From Candidatus Sabulitectum sp. (GTDB lineage Bacteria; Fermentibacterota; Fermentibacteria; Fermentibacterales; JCC-6), in the NCBI GenBank assembly GCA_029938555.1, contig JAOZUR010000003.1:42476-88606 (forward strand): a stretch of DNA of 46,131 bases. Direction: 5' to 3'. The notes under the pieces are model-generated. The model was not told the DNA's origin. It made no database searches and saw only the letters and a list, made by a program, of their open reading frames with translations. Below, in pieces: positions 36,650-46,076 of this stretch. The stretch's first letter is position 1. Each line of letters opens with the position of its first letter. The translations under genes and the position numbers were made by a program.

Positions 36650-38947
36650 TTAGTTCTCATTTCCATGTAAAACCTGTGCTAACATTTTTGAAAGTTCGAT
36701 TAATTCGTATGGTTTTCTGATGAAGGCTTTTACTCCATCATCTAAAATGGTCTGCGCAGTTTCATTAAGACTGTAACCAGAAGATAGAATGGCTAGGACT
36801 TCTGGGTTAATTTTCTTCATTTGAAGAAAAGTTTCTCGCCCTCCCATAACCGGCATGATCATATCCAGGATTACAAGATCAATCTCCGCCGATGATTTTT
36901 CATAATATTCAACCGCCTCTTTTCCGTCGGAGCAAGTGATTGTCTCATATCCCAGTGCTTCTAGTGCACTTGTTGCAAATTCCAGTATGGTTTTCTCATC
37001 ATCAACCAGAAGAATTCTTGCGGTACCATTAACTGGTGTTTTGCTTTTTTCAACCACTTCAGTAGAGTTAACTCCTTCGAGCAGCGGAAGGTAAATACTG
37101 AAAGTTGTTCCCTTGCCAACTTCACTACAAACGCTAATCTCACCCTTGTGATTATGGATTGTTCCATAAACACTTGCTAGCCCCATTCCTGTACCTTTTC
37201 CCACTTCTTTTGTTGTGTAGAATGGCTCAAAGATATGTTTTTGAGTCTCAGCACTCATTCCGCAACCATTATCTGAAATACTGATCATAAGGTATGTGCC
37301 TGGAAGAATGTCATACAGGTATTCCTTGAGGAAATTTTCATCCAATTCGCAAACTGACGTTTCAAATATCAGTTTCCCTCCATCGGGCATGGCATCGCGT
37401 GCATTAATGGCCATATTAAGAATGGCATTCTGGAGCTGATTCGGATCACCTAAAGTAGCCTCTGAACTTGCATTAAGAATCTGTTGAATCGTAATCTGTT
37501 TACTAATGGTGCGTTCAAGAATATCAGTCACTTCCGAGATAATTTTGTGAATGCTGACCGGTGTAGATAAACTTTTTCCTTTATGACTAAAAGCCAACAA
37601 CTGTGCTGTGAGATTCGCCGCCCGTAACGCGCCCTGCTTGATACGGGTAGCATCTTTTATAAGCTGTTCATCTTCAAGACGGAGAATCAGTAGTTCCGAA
37701 TAACCGAGGATTGCAGAAAGTTGGTTATTGAAGTCATGAGCAATGCCACCGGCAAGTTGCCCCACTACCTGCATCTTTTCTGATTGGCGAACTCGCTCCT
37801 CAAGTCTGAATTGTTCTGTTACATCTCGAAAAACCAGCACTGCCCCAATAATTTCGCCTTCTGGGTTTTTAATAGGTGCGACGGTATCTGCAATTTGTCT
37901 CTCAACACCGTCCCGTGATTTAAGAATAATATGGCTTGCCAGTCCAATTGTAGTACCAATGTTAATTACTTTTTCTACAGAATATGGACAACTTTCTCCA
38001 GAAAATCTATCTGTAATACTAAAAACCTCAGAAAGCAATCTGGTTTTTGCATCTTCAAATGTCCATCCTGTTAAAATCTGGGCAACCCTGTTCATTTGGG
38101 TGATTTTTTCCTGGCGATCCACTGCAATCACAGCTTCCTCAATGGAGTTAAGTATAATGGAAAGATTCTCTTCGCTTTCGCGGAGTGCTTGTTCCGCCAG
38201 TTTGCGTTCTGTAATATCATGCCCAATACTAAAAACTTGGCCACTAGGAAGACGAAAGTTCGCCCACATCATTCTAAGTATTTTTCCGTCTTTTGTAACA
38301 GGATACCACTCTTTGAAATGTCCATCTGGGGTGGATATAATTGAGCTAGTCACCTCTTTACGCACGGCAGGATCCGGATAGAATAATGCTATTGAATCTT
38401 CTTGTTCATTAATCTCATCGATAGTCCAACCAAAAGTTTTTCTACATTGCTTGTTCCAGAATAGACATCGCCCATGCTCATCAAATGAATCAATGAATAC
38501 AGGTGCATTTTCAGAAATCATCCTAAAAAGCTGTTCGCTTTGCTTTAAAGCTTCTTCTGCATCTCTTAGTTTGCCTTCACTTTCAATTTCTTTAACCATA
38601 CGTTTAACCACAGCAGGTAGTTTCTCAAGGAAAAGTATATCCTTCACTAAATAATCCATAGCGCCCAGCTTCATCATGTCTACAGCTATTCGCTCATCAC
38701 CCTGCCCGGTAGTAATGATAAATGGTGGTGGAGTAATGTGCTGTTTGATTAATATTTCAATCAGTTCTTTGCCATTCATATCAGGCAATGAATAATCAAG
38801 CAACATCAAGTCTGGTGTTTGCTTTGCAAGATACTTGAATGCTTCATCACCAGAAGCTGCACTCATAACAAAGAATCCCAATTCTTCAAGGTTTGCAGTG
38901 ATCAATTCAGTTAATCCTGCATCATCTTCTATCAGTAGTATTTTCAT
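36650..38947 (-). CDS. hybrid sensor kinase: REC-PAS-PAS-HisKA-HATPase-REC
   Basis: N-term MKILLIEDDAGLTELI..., GGIAHDFNNQLSAILGYSELL H-box, G boxes, C-term ARILLVDDEKTILEFATSALEALGYETITCSDGKEAVEYY. Confidence 0.93.
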   Translation of the reverse strand: MKILLIEDDAGLTELITANLEELGFFVMSAASGDEAFKYLAKQTPDLMLLDYSLPDMNGKELIEILIKQHITPPPFIITTGQGDERIAVDMMKLGAMDYLVKDILFLEKLPAVVKRMVKEIESEGKLRDAEEALKQSEQLFRMISENAPVFIDSFDEHGRCLFWNKQCRKTFGWTIDEINEQEDSIALFYPDPAVRKEVTSSIISTPDGHFKEWYPVTKDGKILRMMWANFRLPSGQVFSIGHDITERKLAEQALRESEENLSIILNSIEEAVIAVDRQEKITQMNRVAQILTGWTFEDAKTRLLSEVFSITDRFSGESCPYSVEKVINIGTTIGLASHIILKSRDGVERQIADTVAPIKNPEGEIIGAVLVFRDVTEQFRLEERVRQSEKMQVVGQLAGGIAHDFNNQLSAILGYSELLILRLEDEQLIKDATRIKQGALRAANLTAQLLAFSHKGKSLSTPVSIHKIISEVTDILERTISKQITIQQILNASSEATLGDPNQLQNAILNMAINARDAMPDGGKLIFETSVCELDENFLKEYLYDILPGTYLMISISDNGCGMSAETQKHIFEPFYTTKEVGKGTGMGLASVYGTIHNHKGEISVCSEVGKGTTFSIYLPLLEGVNSTEVVEKSKTPVNGTARILLVDDEKTILEFATSALEALGYETITCSDGKEAVEYYEKSSAEIDLVILDMIMPVMGGRETFLQMKKINPEVLAILSSGYSLNETAQTILDDGVKAFIRKPYELIELSKMLAQVLHGNEN

Positions 38948-38980
38948 TGTATGGTGATTACTCCTTCCTGTAATAAAGTA

Positions 38981-39412
38981 CTAAATTTTCACTACTTGAA
39001 TAAACAGACCCAATCTTTTCAAGGTTTCAGCAAATTTTACAAAATCAACCGGTTTGGTTACATAAATATTACAACCAAGCGAGTAACATTTTTTCACCTC
39101 CCGGGGATCATCTGTTGTTGTAAGCATCATTACTGGTAGGCTCTTAAGTTCATCATTACTTTTAATTCGTTCTAGAACCTCTATACCATCCATTTTAGGC
39201 ATGTTAATGTCAAGTAATAACAGGTATGATTCATTTATATCATAAGCCATATTTTTGCTTTTTCCTGAAAGAAAATTCCATGTTTCCTCACCATCCACAA
39301 AACGAATCATATTGTTAGATATGCCAGATTCCTTCAAGCCTGTCATGATAAGGTCGGCATGTCCATCATTATCTTCTGCTATCAGAATTGTTAATTCCTT
39401 GTATTTTTCCAT
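38981..39412 (-). CDS. single-domain response regulator (Rcp1-like)
   Basis: ILIAEDNDGHADLIMTGLKESGI...LLLDINMPKMDGIEVLERIKSN...TTTDDPREVKKCYSLGCNIYVTKPVDF. Confidence 0.93.
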   Translation of the reverse strand: MEKYKELTILIAEDNDGHADLIMTGLKESGISNNMIRFVDGEETWNFLSGKSKNMAYDINESYLLLLDINMPKMDGIEVLERIKSNDELKSLPVMMLTTTDDPREVKKCYSLGCNIYVTKPVDFVKFAETLKRLGLFIQVVKI

Positions 39413-39436
39413 AATTGCTTTCCTCCTATAAATAAC

Positions 39437-42400
39437 CTAAAATTTAACAAATGGTCGATTATGCAGTTCAATATAAAAAACAGAACCCCTATTTTCCTCG
39501 GATTCAACCCATACTTTCCCTTTATGTTTTTCGACTATCCGTTTAACTAGGCTAAGGCCAATACCCTCACCTATTTTACTTGAACGTGGGTCTATACGGT
39601 AAAAGATATCCCAAATTCTATCCAGATGTTTTTGTGCAATTCCTTTTCCAGTATCCTTGATGCTATATACAACTTTATTGTATTTGCTTTGTGCACTTAT
39701 ACTAATATCCAAAAAACGCTCAGAATCTGAATATTTCAATGCATTGCTAATTATATTTGTAAAAAGCTGATCTAATAATGCAGTATCACCGTAACACTCC
39801 GGTAAGGAATCAATATGGATATTGCATTGGGCTTCTTTTATCTGGAAATCAAGGTTTTTAATTACTATCGAAAGCAGCGTTTCCATATCAATTTTCTGAA
39901 TATTCATTTCCACTGCGCCAGTGCGTGATAGTTTAAGAAGACCATTAATAAGGGTATCCATTTTTTCAATATTGCTAAAAACAAAACTCAGTGTTTTGGG
40001 AATATCCTTATCGGTAATTTTGCCTAGTTCAAAAAGCATCTCCGGTTCAAGCATTTTATCTGCAAAAAGGTTTTTTATTGAATCAGCTTGTTTTTTCAGC
40101 CGCTGGCTAAAGCCCTGTATGTTCACTAAAGGCGTTCGAAGGTCGTGAGAAGCAACATAAAGGTAATTCTCCATCTCCTTATTTTTATCAATAAGTTTAT
40201 CCTGTATCAGCATGATGGTAGTAATATCAGTGGTAATAGTGGCAAAATTTCCATTTTGAGGTGAAACAACCGATATCTTAAAATGCTTATCCATAGGTGG
40301 ATAAAAGGTATTAAACTCATAGGGCCCTCCACCTAGTGCAACCTTCGCAAAATCTTCCAAGTAAGGTGGTGGATTTACCTGATACACTTCACTTGCTAAT
40401 TTACCCACTGCATCTTCTTTAGAAATACCTGTAATCTCTGTGAATACATTATTGCAATCTATAATGCGATAATCAATAGCTTCACCGTTTTCGTTTAACA
40501 CCAGCTCGTGCATCACTACCATTTCAGTCATGGAAGTGAATAGGGCATTTAGTTTTTCTTCACTTTCTTTCACTGCTTGCTCTGCTTGTTTTTGCTTTGT
40601 AACATCGTTAAATGAAATAGTTACATATTTTATGTCGTTGTTTTCATCAAAAACAAGTGAAGCATTGATACTTACCCAAGTAATATATTTCCTATCTGGA
40701 TGTTTAACTCCAACAACATATTCTGAAAAAGATTTCATAAACCTAAGTGCTTTATTTACAGGATATTCATCAACAGGCATATCTGTACCATCACTTTTCA
40801 CAAATTCCCATCGAGGGTCTATGGCTTTCTTGCCTTTCATTTGTTCAGAACTAATTCCCAGAATCTCGCTCGCCTTAGGGTTGCTTAATATTATACTACC
40901 ATCTGGGCCGTGAAGAACGACCCCGATTCCCAAACTGTCCATTAGAGTAAGATATTTTTCGTTACTTTCGCGGAGTGCTATCACTGCAAGTTTGCGTTCA
41001 GTAACATCCCTGAAAATCTCAAGTTTGGAAACAGTGCCATCTGCGTTTTTCAGAGGTGTATCAATAAGATCATATTTTTTTCCATTAAGATATGTCCATT
41101 CCCAGTTAACTGTCTTTCCGGCAAAAACATCATCATTTTTGCAGAAAGAGCATGGTTCATCCAAATTATGGAAATACCTGTAACATTTCTTTCCTTCTAC
41201 TGCCCCGAAATCCTTCACTAACGCTTGATTAAGAAACTCGATGTCATAATCCTTGCTAATAATATATATTCCGTCTGGCATTGAATTAAGGATTTTTTTT
41301 AGTTTGTCTCTTTCAATACGCAGTGTGCGTTCTACCAGCTTGCGGTAAGTGATGTCTTCAATGATTGAAATAAAATAGTCAGGATCGTTATTTGTGTCTC
41401 GCATCAAACTAACAGTGATATTTACCCAAATCAGATCACCATTCTTTTTCAAAAAACGTTGTTCCATTGAATAGGTTTGAATCTCATTGGCAAGAAGTTT
41501 TTGAAAATATGCCAATTCCGCCTCTAAATCATCGGGATGAGTGATATCTTGAAATGTTTTTGACAAAAGTTCCTCTTGGGAATATCCAACAATATCACAA
41601 AGCTTTTTATTGACGCTAAGCCAGACGCCATCGGGAGATAAACGAGCCCAACCCACCGCCGACTGATGAAAAACACTGCGAAACCTCTTTTCACTGTCTC
41701 GTAGATTATCTTCAGCGCTATCAATTCTTCTACCTATCACTCCAGCAATCCAATACACAACCATGGTTGTGATTCCAATAAATACTAATAAGGTTAGTGT
41801 AATTAGATCTGCTGCATTTGCTTTAATAATAGAGTCTATGGTTTCCGTGACTAAAATGAAAAAAATAGTTAGTGGAAGAAAAACGCGAAGAAGTCGGGCT
41901 TTATTAGAATTCCCAACGAAAGAACGGATAAAGGGCTGCTCTAGACCGTTTGCCGTGATTATTCCAAGGCCTAAAAACAAAAATGCAACCGCTCTCGTTA
42001 ATGTCATTGGCACAGTCGAGCCTTCTCCATAAAGGAAAAGTTGCTTGTAGACATACCCAAAAAGCATCAGGACACTATACAATGCCACAAAACTACCGGA
42101 TGCCCCTACAGAAAAGCCTACCCAGCTAGGCACTTTTTTTAATCTGTATTTAAGCGTATAGCTCAAAACACCAATTCCAGCGATAAAGAATCCAAACCCA
42201 GTGGTATAAGACATGATGCCAACAGGGATGTCTAAAGAAGGTACAAATAAGCTTTCAAAGCAAAAATCGGAACTCGTGAAATACTCACAGAATTTTAGAA
42301 GCCCAAACAGGGAAACAAGACCAGCGATTAAGGCGCAACCTACATGTAAAATACCAGTGATTGGTCGATACCTATAAAGAGTCAGAATGATAGCAAGAGA

Positions 42401-42589
42401 AATAAATGAAAGTGCTGTGCTAGGAGCCATATGTATATAATCAGCAAACACACTTCCAAGTAAGCTCATTCCCGGCAAATAACTCAGTAAGGATAAGATG
42501 GCAATAAGAAATGGAACCAGACAACAAACAAGCGCAACTAAACTGAGTCGTTTAAAAAGATAACTTTCCGCTGCGTCATCAAAGTTCAC
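39437..42589 (-). CDS. membrane multi-PAS sensor histidine kinase
   Basis: N-terminal polytopic region, four PAS-like domains, YLYVASHDLRTPLVNIQGFSQRL, ISNALKYS, DTGKGIAQKHLDRIWDIFYR, GEGIGLSLVKRIV. Confidence 0.93.
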   Translation of the reverse strand: MNFDDAAESYLFKRLSLVALVCCLVPFLIAILSLLSYLPGMSLLGSVFADYIHMAPSTALSFISLAIILTLYRYRPITGILHVGCALIAGLVSLFGLLKFCEYFTSSDFCFESLFVPSLDIPVGIMSYTTGFGFFIAGIGVLSYTLKYRLKKVPSWVGFSVGASGSFVALYSVLMLFGYVYKQLFLYGEGSTVPMTLTRAVAFLFLGLGIITANGLEQPFIRSFVGNSNKARLLRVFLPLTIFFILVTETIDSIIKANAADLITLTLLVFIGITTMVVYWIAGVIGRRIDSAEDNLRDSEKRFRSVFHQSAVGWARLSPDGVWLSVNKKLCDIVGYSQEELLSKTFQDITHPDDLEAELAYFQKLLANEIQTYSMEQRFLKKNGDLIWVNITVSLMRDTNNDPDYFISIIEDITYRKLVERTLRIERDKLKKILNSMPDGIYIISKDYDIEFLNQALVKDFGAVEGKKCYRYFHNLDEPCSFCKNDDVFAGKTVNWEWTYLNGKKYDLIDTPLKNADGTVSKLEIFRDVTERKLAVIALRESNEKYLTLMDSLGIGVVLHGPDGSIILSNPKASEILGISSEQMKGKKAIDPRWEFVKSDGTDMPVDEYPVNKALRFMKSFSEYVVGVKHPDRKYITWVSINASLVFDENNDIKYVTISFNDVTKQKQAEQAVKESEEKLNALFTSMTEMVVMHELVLNENGEAIDYRIIDCNNVFTEITGISKEDAVGKLASEVYQVNPPPYLEDFAKVALGGGPYEFNTFYPPMDKHFKISVVSPQNGNFATITTDITTIMLIQDKLIDKNKEMENYLYVASHDLRTPLVNIQGFSQRLKKQADSIKNLFADKMLEPEMLFELGKITDKDIPKTLSFVFSNIEKMDTLINGLLKLSRTGAVEMNIQKIDMETLLSIVIKNLDFQIKEAQCNIHIDSLPECYGDTALLDQLFTNIISNALKYSDSERFLDISISAQSKYNKVVYSIKDTGKGIAQKHLDRIWDIFYRIDPRSSKIGEGIGLSLVKRIVEKHKGKVWVESEENRGSVFYIELHNRPFVKF

Positions 42590-42687
42590 AATATAGCCTT
42601 TCTTGAAGTAGGATCTTTATGCTACTTGGTTTATGTATTTTATCTCATCTGCTAAACAACACCAACTTTGCTCAGCGTACATAAGGG

Positions 42688-43152
42688 TTATTTCAGATCC
42701 TTTTTCATTATAACTTGTTTAGCCATAAATCCAAGTTTCTTATTGTATTCTATCATCTTCTTGTTATCGAAGAAAACCTCTGTAAGTAGGTATTCCGCAT
42801 GATTCCGTTTCGCCCAGACTTCAGCATTTGCTTTCAACATTCTGGCAATACCTAACTTCCTGTACTCTTTTGATACCCACAAGGAACCAATATGGCCAAA
42901 TCTTGCTTTATTCTTCGCTTCAATCTCAATCCAATGAAAGCCAATCAACTCTTCGGAATCAGTTTCAGCAATGCCAAGATAGAAATCAGCAGACTGTATC
43001 TTGTTTTTTAAAAACTCAATTCTGTGTCTGATTTCTGCTTCGGATACCCTGTGCCGGTCACCCCATTCAGAAGGTACATTTTCATGAACCGTAGCGATAT
43101 GCCTTATCTTGTTGTTTTTGCTAAAATCAAGTCTTGAATACTTGATACTCAT
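42688..43152 (-). CDS. GNAT-family N-acetyltransferase
   Basis: ARFGHIGSLWVSKEYRKLGIARMLKANAEVWAKRNHAEYLLTEVFFDNKKMIEYNKKLGF. Confidence 0.85.
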   Translation of the reverse strand: MSIKYSRLDFSKNNKIRHIATVHENVPSEWGDRHRVSEAEIRHRIEFLKNKIQSADFYLGIAETDSEELIGFHWIEIEAKNKARFGHIGSLWVSKEYRKLGIARMLKANAEVWAKRNHAEYLLTEVFFDNKKMIEYNKKLGFMAKQVIMKKDLK

Positions 43153-43338
43153 GTAGCTCCAATCAATTCAACTGATTTATCAAGTAATATTTGTTGTTTA
43201 CTGGTATCAATAATATTACTCGTTTTCAAAAATAACAAGAGCTTTTTCACCAGTATTCCACATAGCTCTTCCGCAAATCCCATTTCTTGAAATACGCAAA
43301 GAAGGTTGTGAAAGGTTGTTCATTGCAGATAGATCAAA

Positions 43339-44031
43339 TTAGTCACCACGGAGTTCAATAACCATTCCAGACTCATCAATGGTAGCATTATACACTAAAA
43401 GCATATATTCACCGCTTGTGTTCATGCATGCAATGGTATAACTCATGCCAGCTCTAACTCTGAATGAGAATTCACTGTTTGGTTGTACAAACTCATTGTG
43501 CAGATACTCAACCTCAACAGGTACATCTTCCCAATCTAGGCGTTGTGTTGTTGTAAGGCTCGATATTACTCCCCACCCGAAATTGTTTTGCAGAGTAACA
43601 ATACCAACTTGCTTGGTCCAATCAGAAAGGTGAGAATAATACCTGAAGTTATTATCAGGATCTCGGTCGGTAACTTCCCATACATAACCTTGCTCACCAA
43701 TAAGCACATTCCATTTGTAGAAAACCCGCTGTTGACTATCACAACATCTAAAATCATAGTACTCACCCGGTGTGGCCTGGAAAGAAATTGTATCACCAAG
43801 AGCCACAGGCTGATACTGATCCCCCCAATCATCATTTGAAGAAAGACTGCAGTTCACCCAACGAATGTCACTATATATATCCCAGCCGGGATAAACAGTT
43901 ACCATAGGTACAGCTTCACTAGCTCCACTATCGTTAATTTCAGTGCTCGTATCGACTTCGGGCACCTCTTGCCCTCCGCATCCTGAAAACACCGTGAATA
44001 ATACCAGACAAGAGATAATTAGAAATCGCAT
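43339..44031 (-). CDS. lipoprotein of unknown function
   Basis: MRFLIISCLVLFTVFSGCGGQ lipobox; no recognised domain. Confidence 0.6.
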   Translation of the reverse strand: MRFLIISCLVLFTVFSGCGGQEVPEVDTSTEINDSGASEAVPMVTVYPGWDIYSDIRWVNCSLSSNDDWGDQYQPVALGDTISFQATPGEYYDFRCCDSQQRVFYKWNVLIGEQGYVWEVTDRDPDNNFRYYSHLSDWTKQVGIVTLQNNFGWGVISSLTTTQRLDWEDVPVEVEYLHNEFVQPNSEFSFRVRAGMSYTIACMNTSGEYMLLVYNATIDESGMVIELRGD

Positions 44032-44205
44032 ATTCCCCCCTTTATTGTTATTTACATTCTATTACTAAAGTAAAATACAAAGTTTGTCTATGTTAGAACA
44101 GTAGACAAATTCGGAATCAGAATGCTCGCGACAAAGAGCGAGAGAGTCCATCCAGGAAGGAATGCACACCCTACTTAAAGAGTATGCTGGATGATGACTC
44201 CACTT

Positions 44206-44414
44206 GTGATTTGGTGCTTGGTCTACACTAAACAAGCCAGGAAAGACGCAAAAAAGATTGTAATTTCAGGATTAAAGGAACAGACTCAAAAGCTCCTGAA
44301 TACTATTTCGCTGATCCTTACCAAACTCCCCCATCATTCGAGAAGCTTGTTAGAGATTTATCCGGGGCAATATCCAGCAGAATCAATATTCAGCACAGGC
44401 TTGTATACCAATGA
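44206..44414 (+). pseudogene. Txe/YoeB-family toxin remnant (frameshifted, C-terminus lost)
   Basis: Frame A: VIWCLVYTKQARKDAKKIVISGLKEQTQKLLN; then, near 44301-44310, a shift to frame B: DPYQTPPSFEKLVRDLSGAISSRINIQHRLVYQ-stop. Confidence 0.85.
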
Positions 44415-44595
44415 ATTCGTTGGATTCTTGAGTATAGTTTTCCACCTCTAGGCAAAGTTCAATAACTTCTTTTGTACGAATTAAAAGCTCATCCAAAGAT
44501 TTTGCTTGACTATGGCATCCATGTAACGCTGGGACTGTGGATACATAAAAACCATCACTGTCTTTTTCTATAATAACATTGAATGTTCGAATCAT
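44383..44595 (-). CDS. orphan HicB-family antitoxin-like protein
   Basis: FNVIIEKDSDGFYVSTVPALHGCHSQAKSLDELLIRTKEVIELCLE; SD GGAGG upstream; no HicA ORF adjacent. Confidence 0.82.
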   Translation of the reverse strand: MIRTFNVIIEKDSDGFYVSTVPALHGCHSQAKSLDELLIRTKEVIELCLEVENYTQESNEFIGIQACAEY

Positions 44596-44621
44596 TCCTT
44601 ACCTCCGGTGAATTTACAATT

Positions 44622-44649
44622 AGTATACTATAAATTTATTAGATGGCAA
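44622..44649 (-). promoter_or_regulatory. sigma70-like promoter of the orphan hicB
   Basis: Minus strand TTGCCA-(16 nt)-TATACT, 27 nt upstream of the ATG. Confidence 0.55.
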
Positions 44650-44937
44650 GTGATATTTCCATGCCAAACGATCTGAATCAGTAACATGAAGTTATTCTAT
44701 GGTAAAAGAGATCGCTATTCTATTATATTTTCCGGGGAATTAGCATTGTTCCTGAAGTTTATAGATGCAATTACATTTTTTTAGAATCATCCTAGCAATT
44801 TGCAAGTGAACGTTTAAAATAAGTAGATAGCGGTAGGTTGTTTAATGGCGATATAGCTCGCTATGCTACTTTATTTGCTTGTTAGCTCTTAGTTTTTAAT
44901 TTTTCGCTAAAACCAGAATTGTTTTCTGCGTCAGCAA

Positions 44938-45759
44938 CTATTTTAACCTTTTCTTTGCTTCTGGCTCATCGAGGTAATTTTTATCTGTACTTACCTTTTT
45001 TCCGGTCTTTTTTTCCAATGCTTTTTTGGCATCACCTGCAATCTTGCCACCATCTTTTGCATCCTTTTTTAGCTTACTAAAACCCTGAGAATTGTCGGTT
45101 TGAGTTATTTCTGTCGTGGCTCTTTCACCAAGCATAGAAAAGATGAGTTCAAGATCTGTCATATGGTCTCGAAGATTTTCTCTTTTTAATTGTTTTAATT
45201 CCTTGTATTCACTCGGAGTCATTCCAAAGGTTGCCTTGCTTATTTCTGCAGTTAAAATTGCATACTCAATTTGCTTTTTAGCACCTCTTTGCTTCCATTC
45301 GTTTGTGAGTTGATCGCGAATTGCAATACCACGTATTCGTTTTTCAATCCAATCTGTGCTATAACCTTTTGCCTGATATAAAGTTCTTGTTCGTTTTGTT
45401 GCAAGTTCAGGATCTTCTATTTCTTGAATTCTTTCATATCCTATTTTTGCAAGCCATCGTTTAAAAGGTTCTGCTTTAGGTGACGGAATAGACTGGATAA
45501 TGCGAAATATGCCCTCTGTATTGGCACAATTTATCTTTTGCATACCTCCTGTAGTCTCTATCAAAAGGGGGGTGGCAATTTGCCCCCATCCTTTAGCGAG
45601 TTCTGCATCTCGTCTTCTCATATCTTTGATATAACCCTTTGGGTTCTTTGAATCGGTTAATGCTAAAACCACATCTTCAATTACAAACCACCATTCGGAA
45701 TTATGTATAGTTTTCCGTATTTCTTTTCTTTGAAAAATTGCTATTTTATTATAATTCAT
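44938..45759 (-). CDS. Bro-N (phage antirepressor/DinD-like) domain protein
   Basis: IAIFQRKEIRKTIHNSEWWFVIEDVVLALTDSKNPKGYIKDMRRRD...TEGIFRIIQSIPSPKAEPFKRWLAKIGYERIQEIEDPELA. Confidence 0.88.
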   Translation of the reverse strand: MNYNKIAIFQRKEIRKTIHNSEWWFVIEDVVLALTDSKNPKGYIKDMRRRDAELAKGWGQIATPLLIETTGGMQKINCANTEGIFRIIQSIPSPKAEPFKRWLAKIGYERIQEIEDPELATKRTRTLYQAKGYSTDWIEKRIRGIAIRDQLTNEWKQRGAKKQIEYAILTAEISKATFGMTPSEYKELKQLKRENLRDHMTDLELIFSMLGERATTEITQTDNSQGFSKLKKDAKDGGKIAGDAKKALEKKTGKKVSTDKNYLDEPEAKKRLK

Positions 45760-45826
45760 TTACAGTTTCCAAAGTCGGCTTTAAGATGTTAAGATATTTT
45801 TCGATAATGCCCAAATCAGATGCCAT
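45749..45826 (-). CDS. 25-aa micro-ORF overlapping the Bro-N gene start
   Basis: MASDLGIIEKYLNILKPTLETVNEL*, SD-like AAAGGAAA upstream; its stop lies inside the start of the Bro-N gene. Confidence 0.4.
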   Translation of the reverse strand: MASDLGIIEKYLNILKPTLETVNEL

Positions 45827-46076
45827 TTTGATTTCCTTTTCTTGCACATAACAATTACTTGAGTTACAATAGTACTATTTTTTGCTTATCACAAGAGCAA
45901 GCTCTTGTTTATGAATCTACAAAGCTATCGGTATCCATATTTTCTTGCGTGATTATTTTGAATCAACAGGGCTACAGGATTCTATTTATTGATTATTTTT
46001 TCAGATGACTAACATCATTTTCAAAGTTTAAGTTGCAATATTTTTTCTTTGTGAATCATCTGGGCAAATTTCAAGC

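Noticed and set aside
37743-38381. 212-aa plus-strand ORF
   Set aside because: Antisense shadow of the hybrid kinase PAS/HisKA region.
44191-44451. 86-aa ORF in the track as a real gene
   Set aside because: It is the frameshifted YoeB/Txe remnant; only its N-terminal part matches the toxin, the rest is out of frame.
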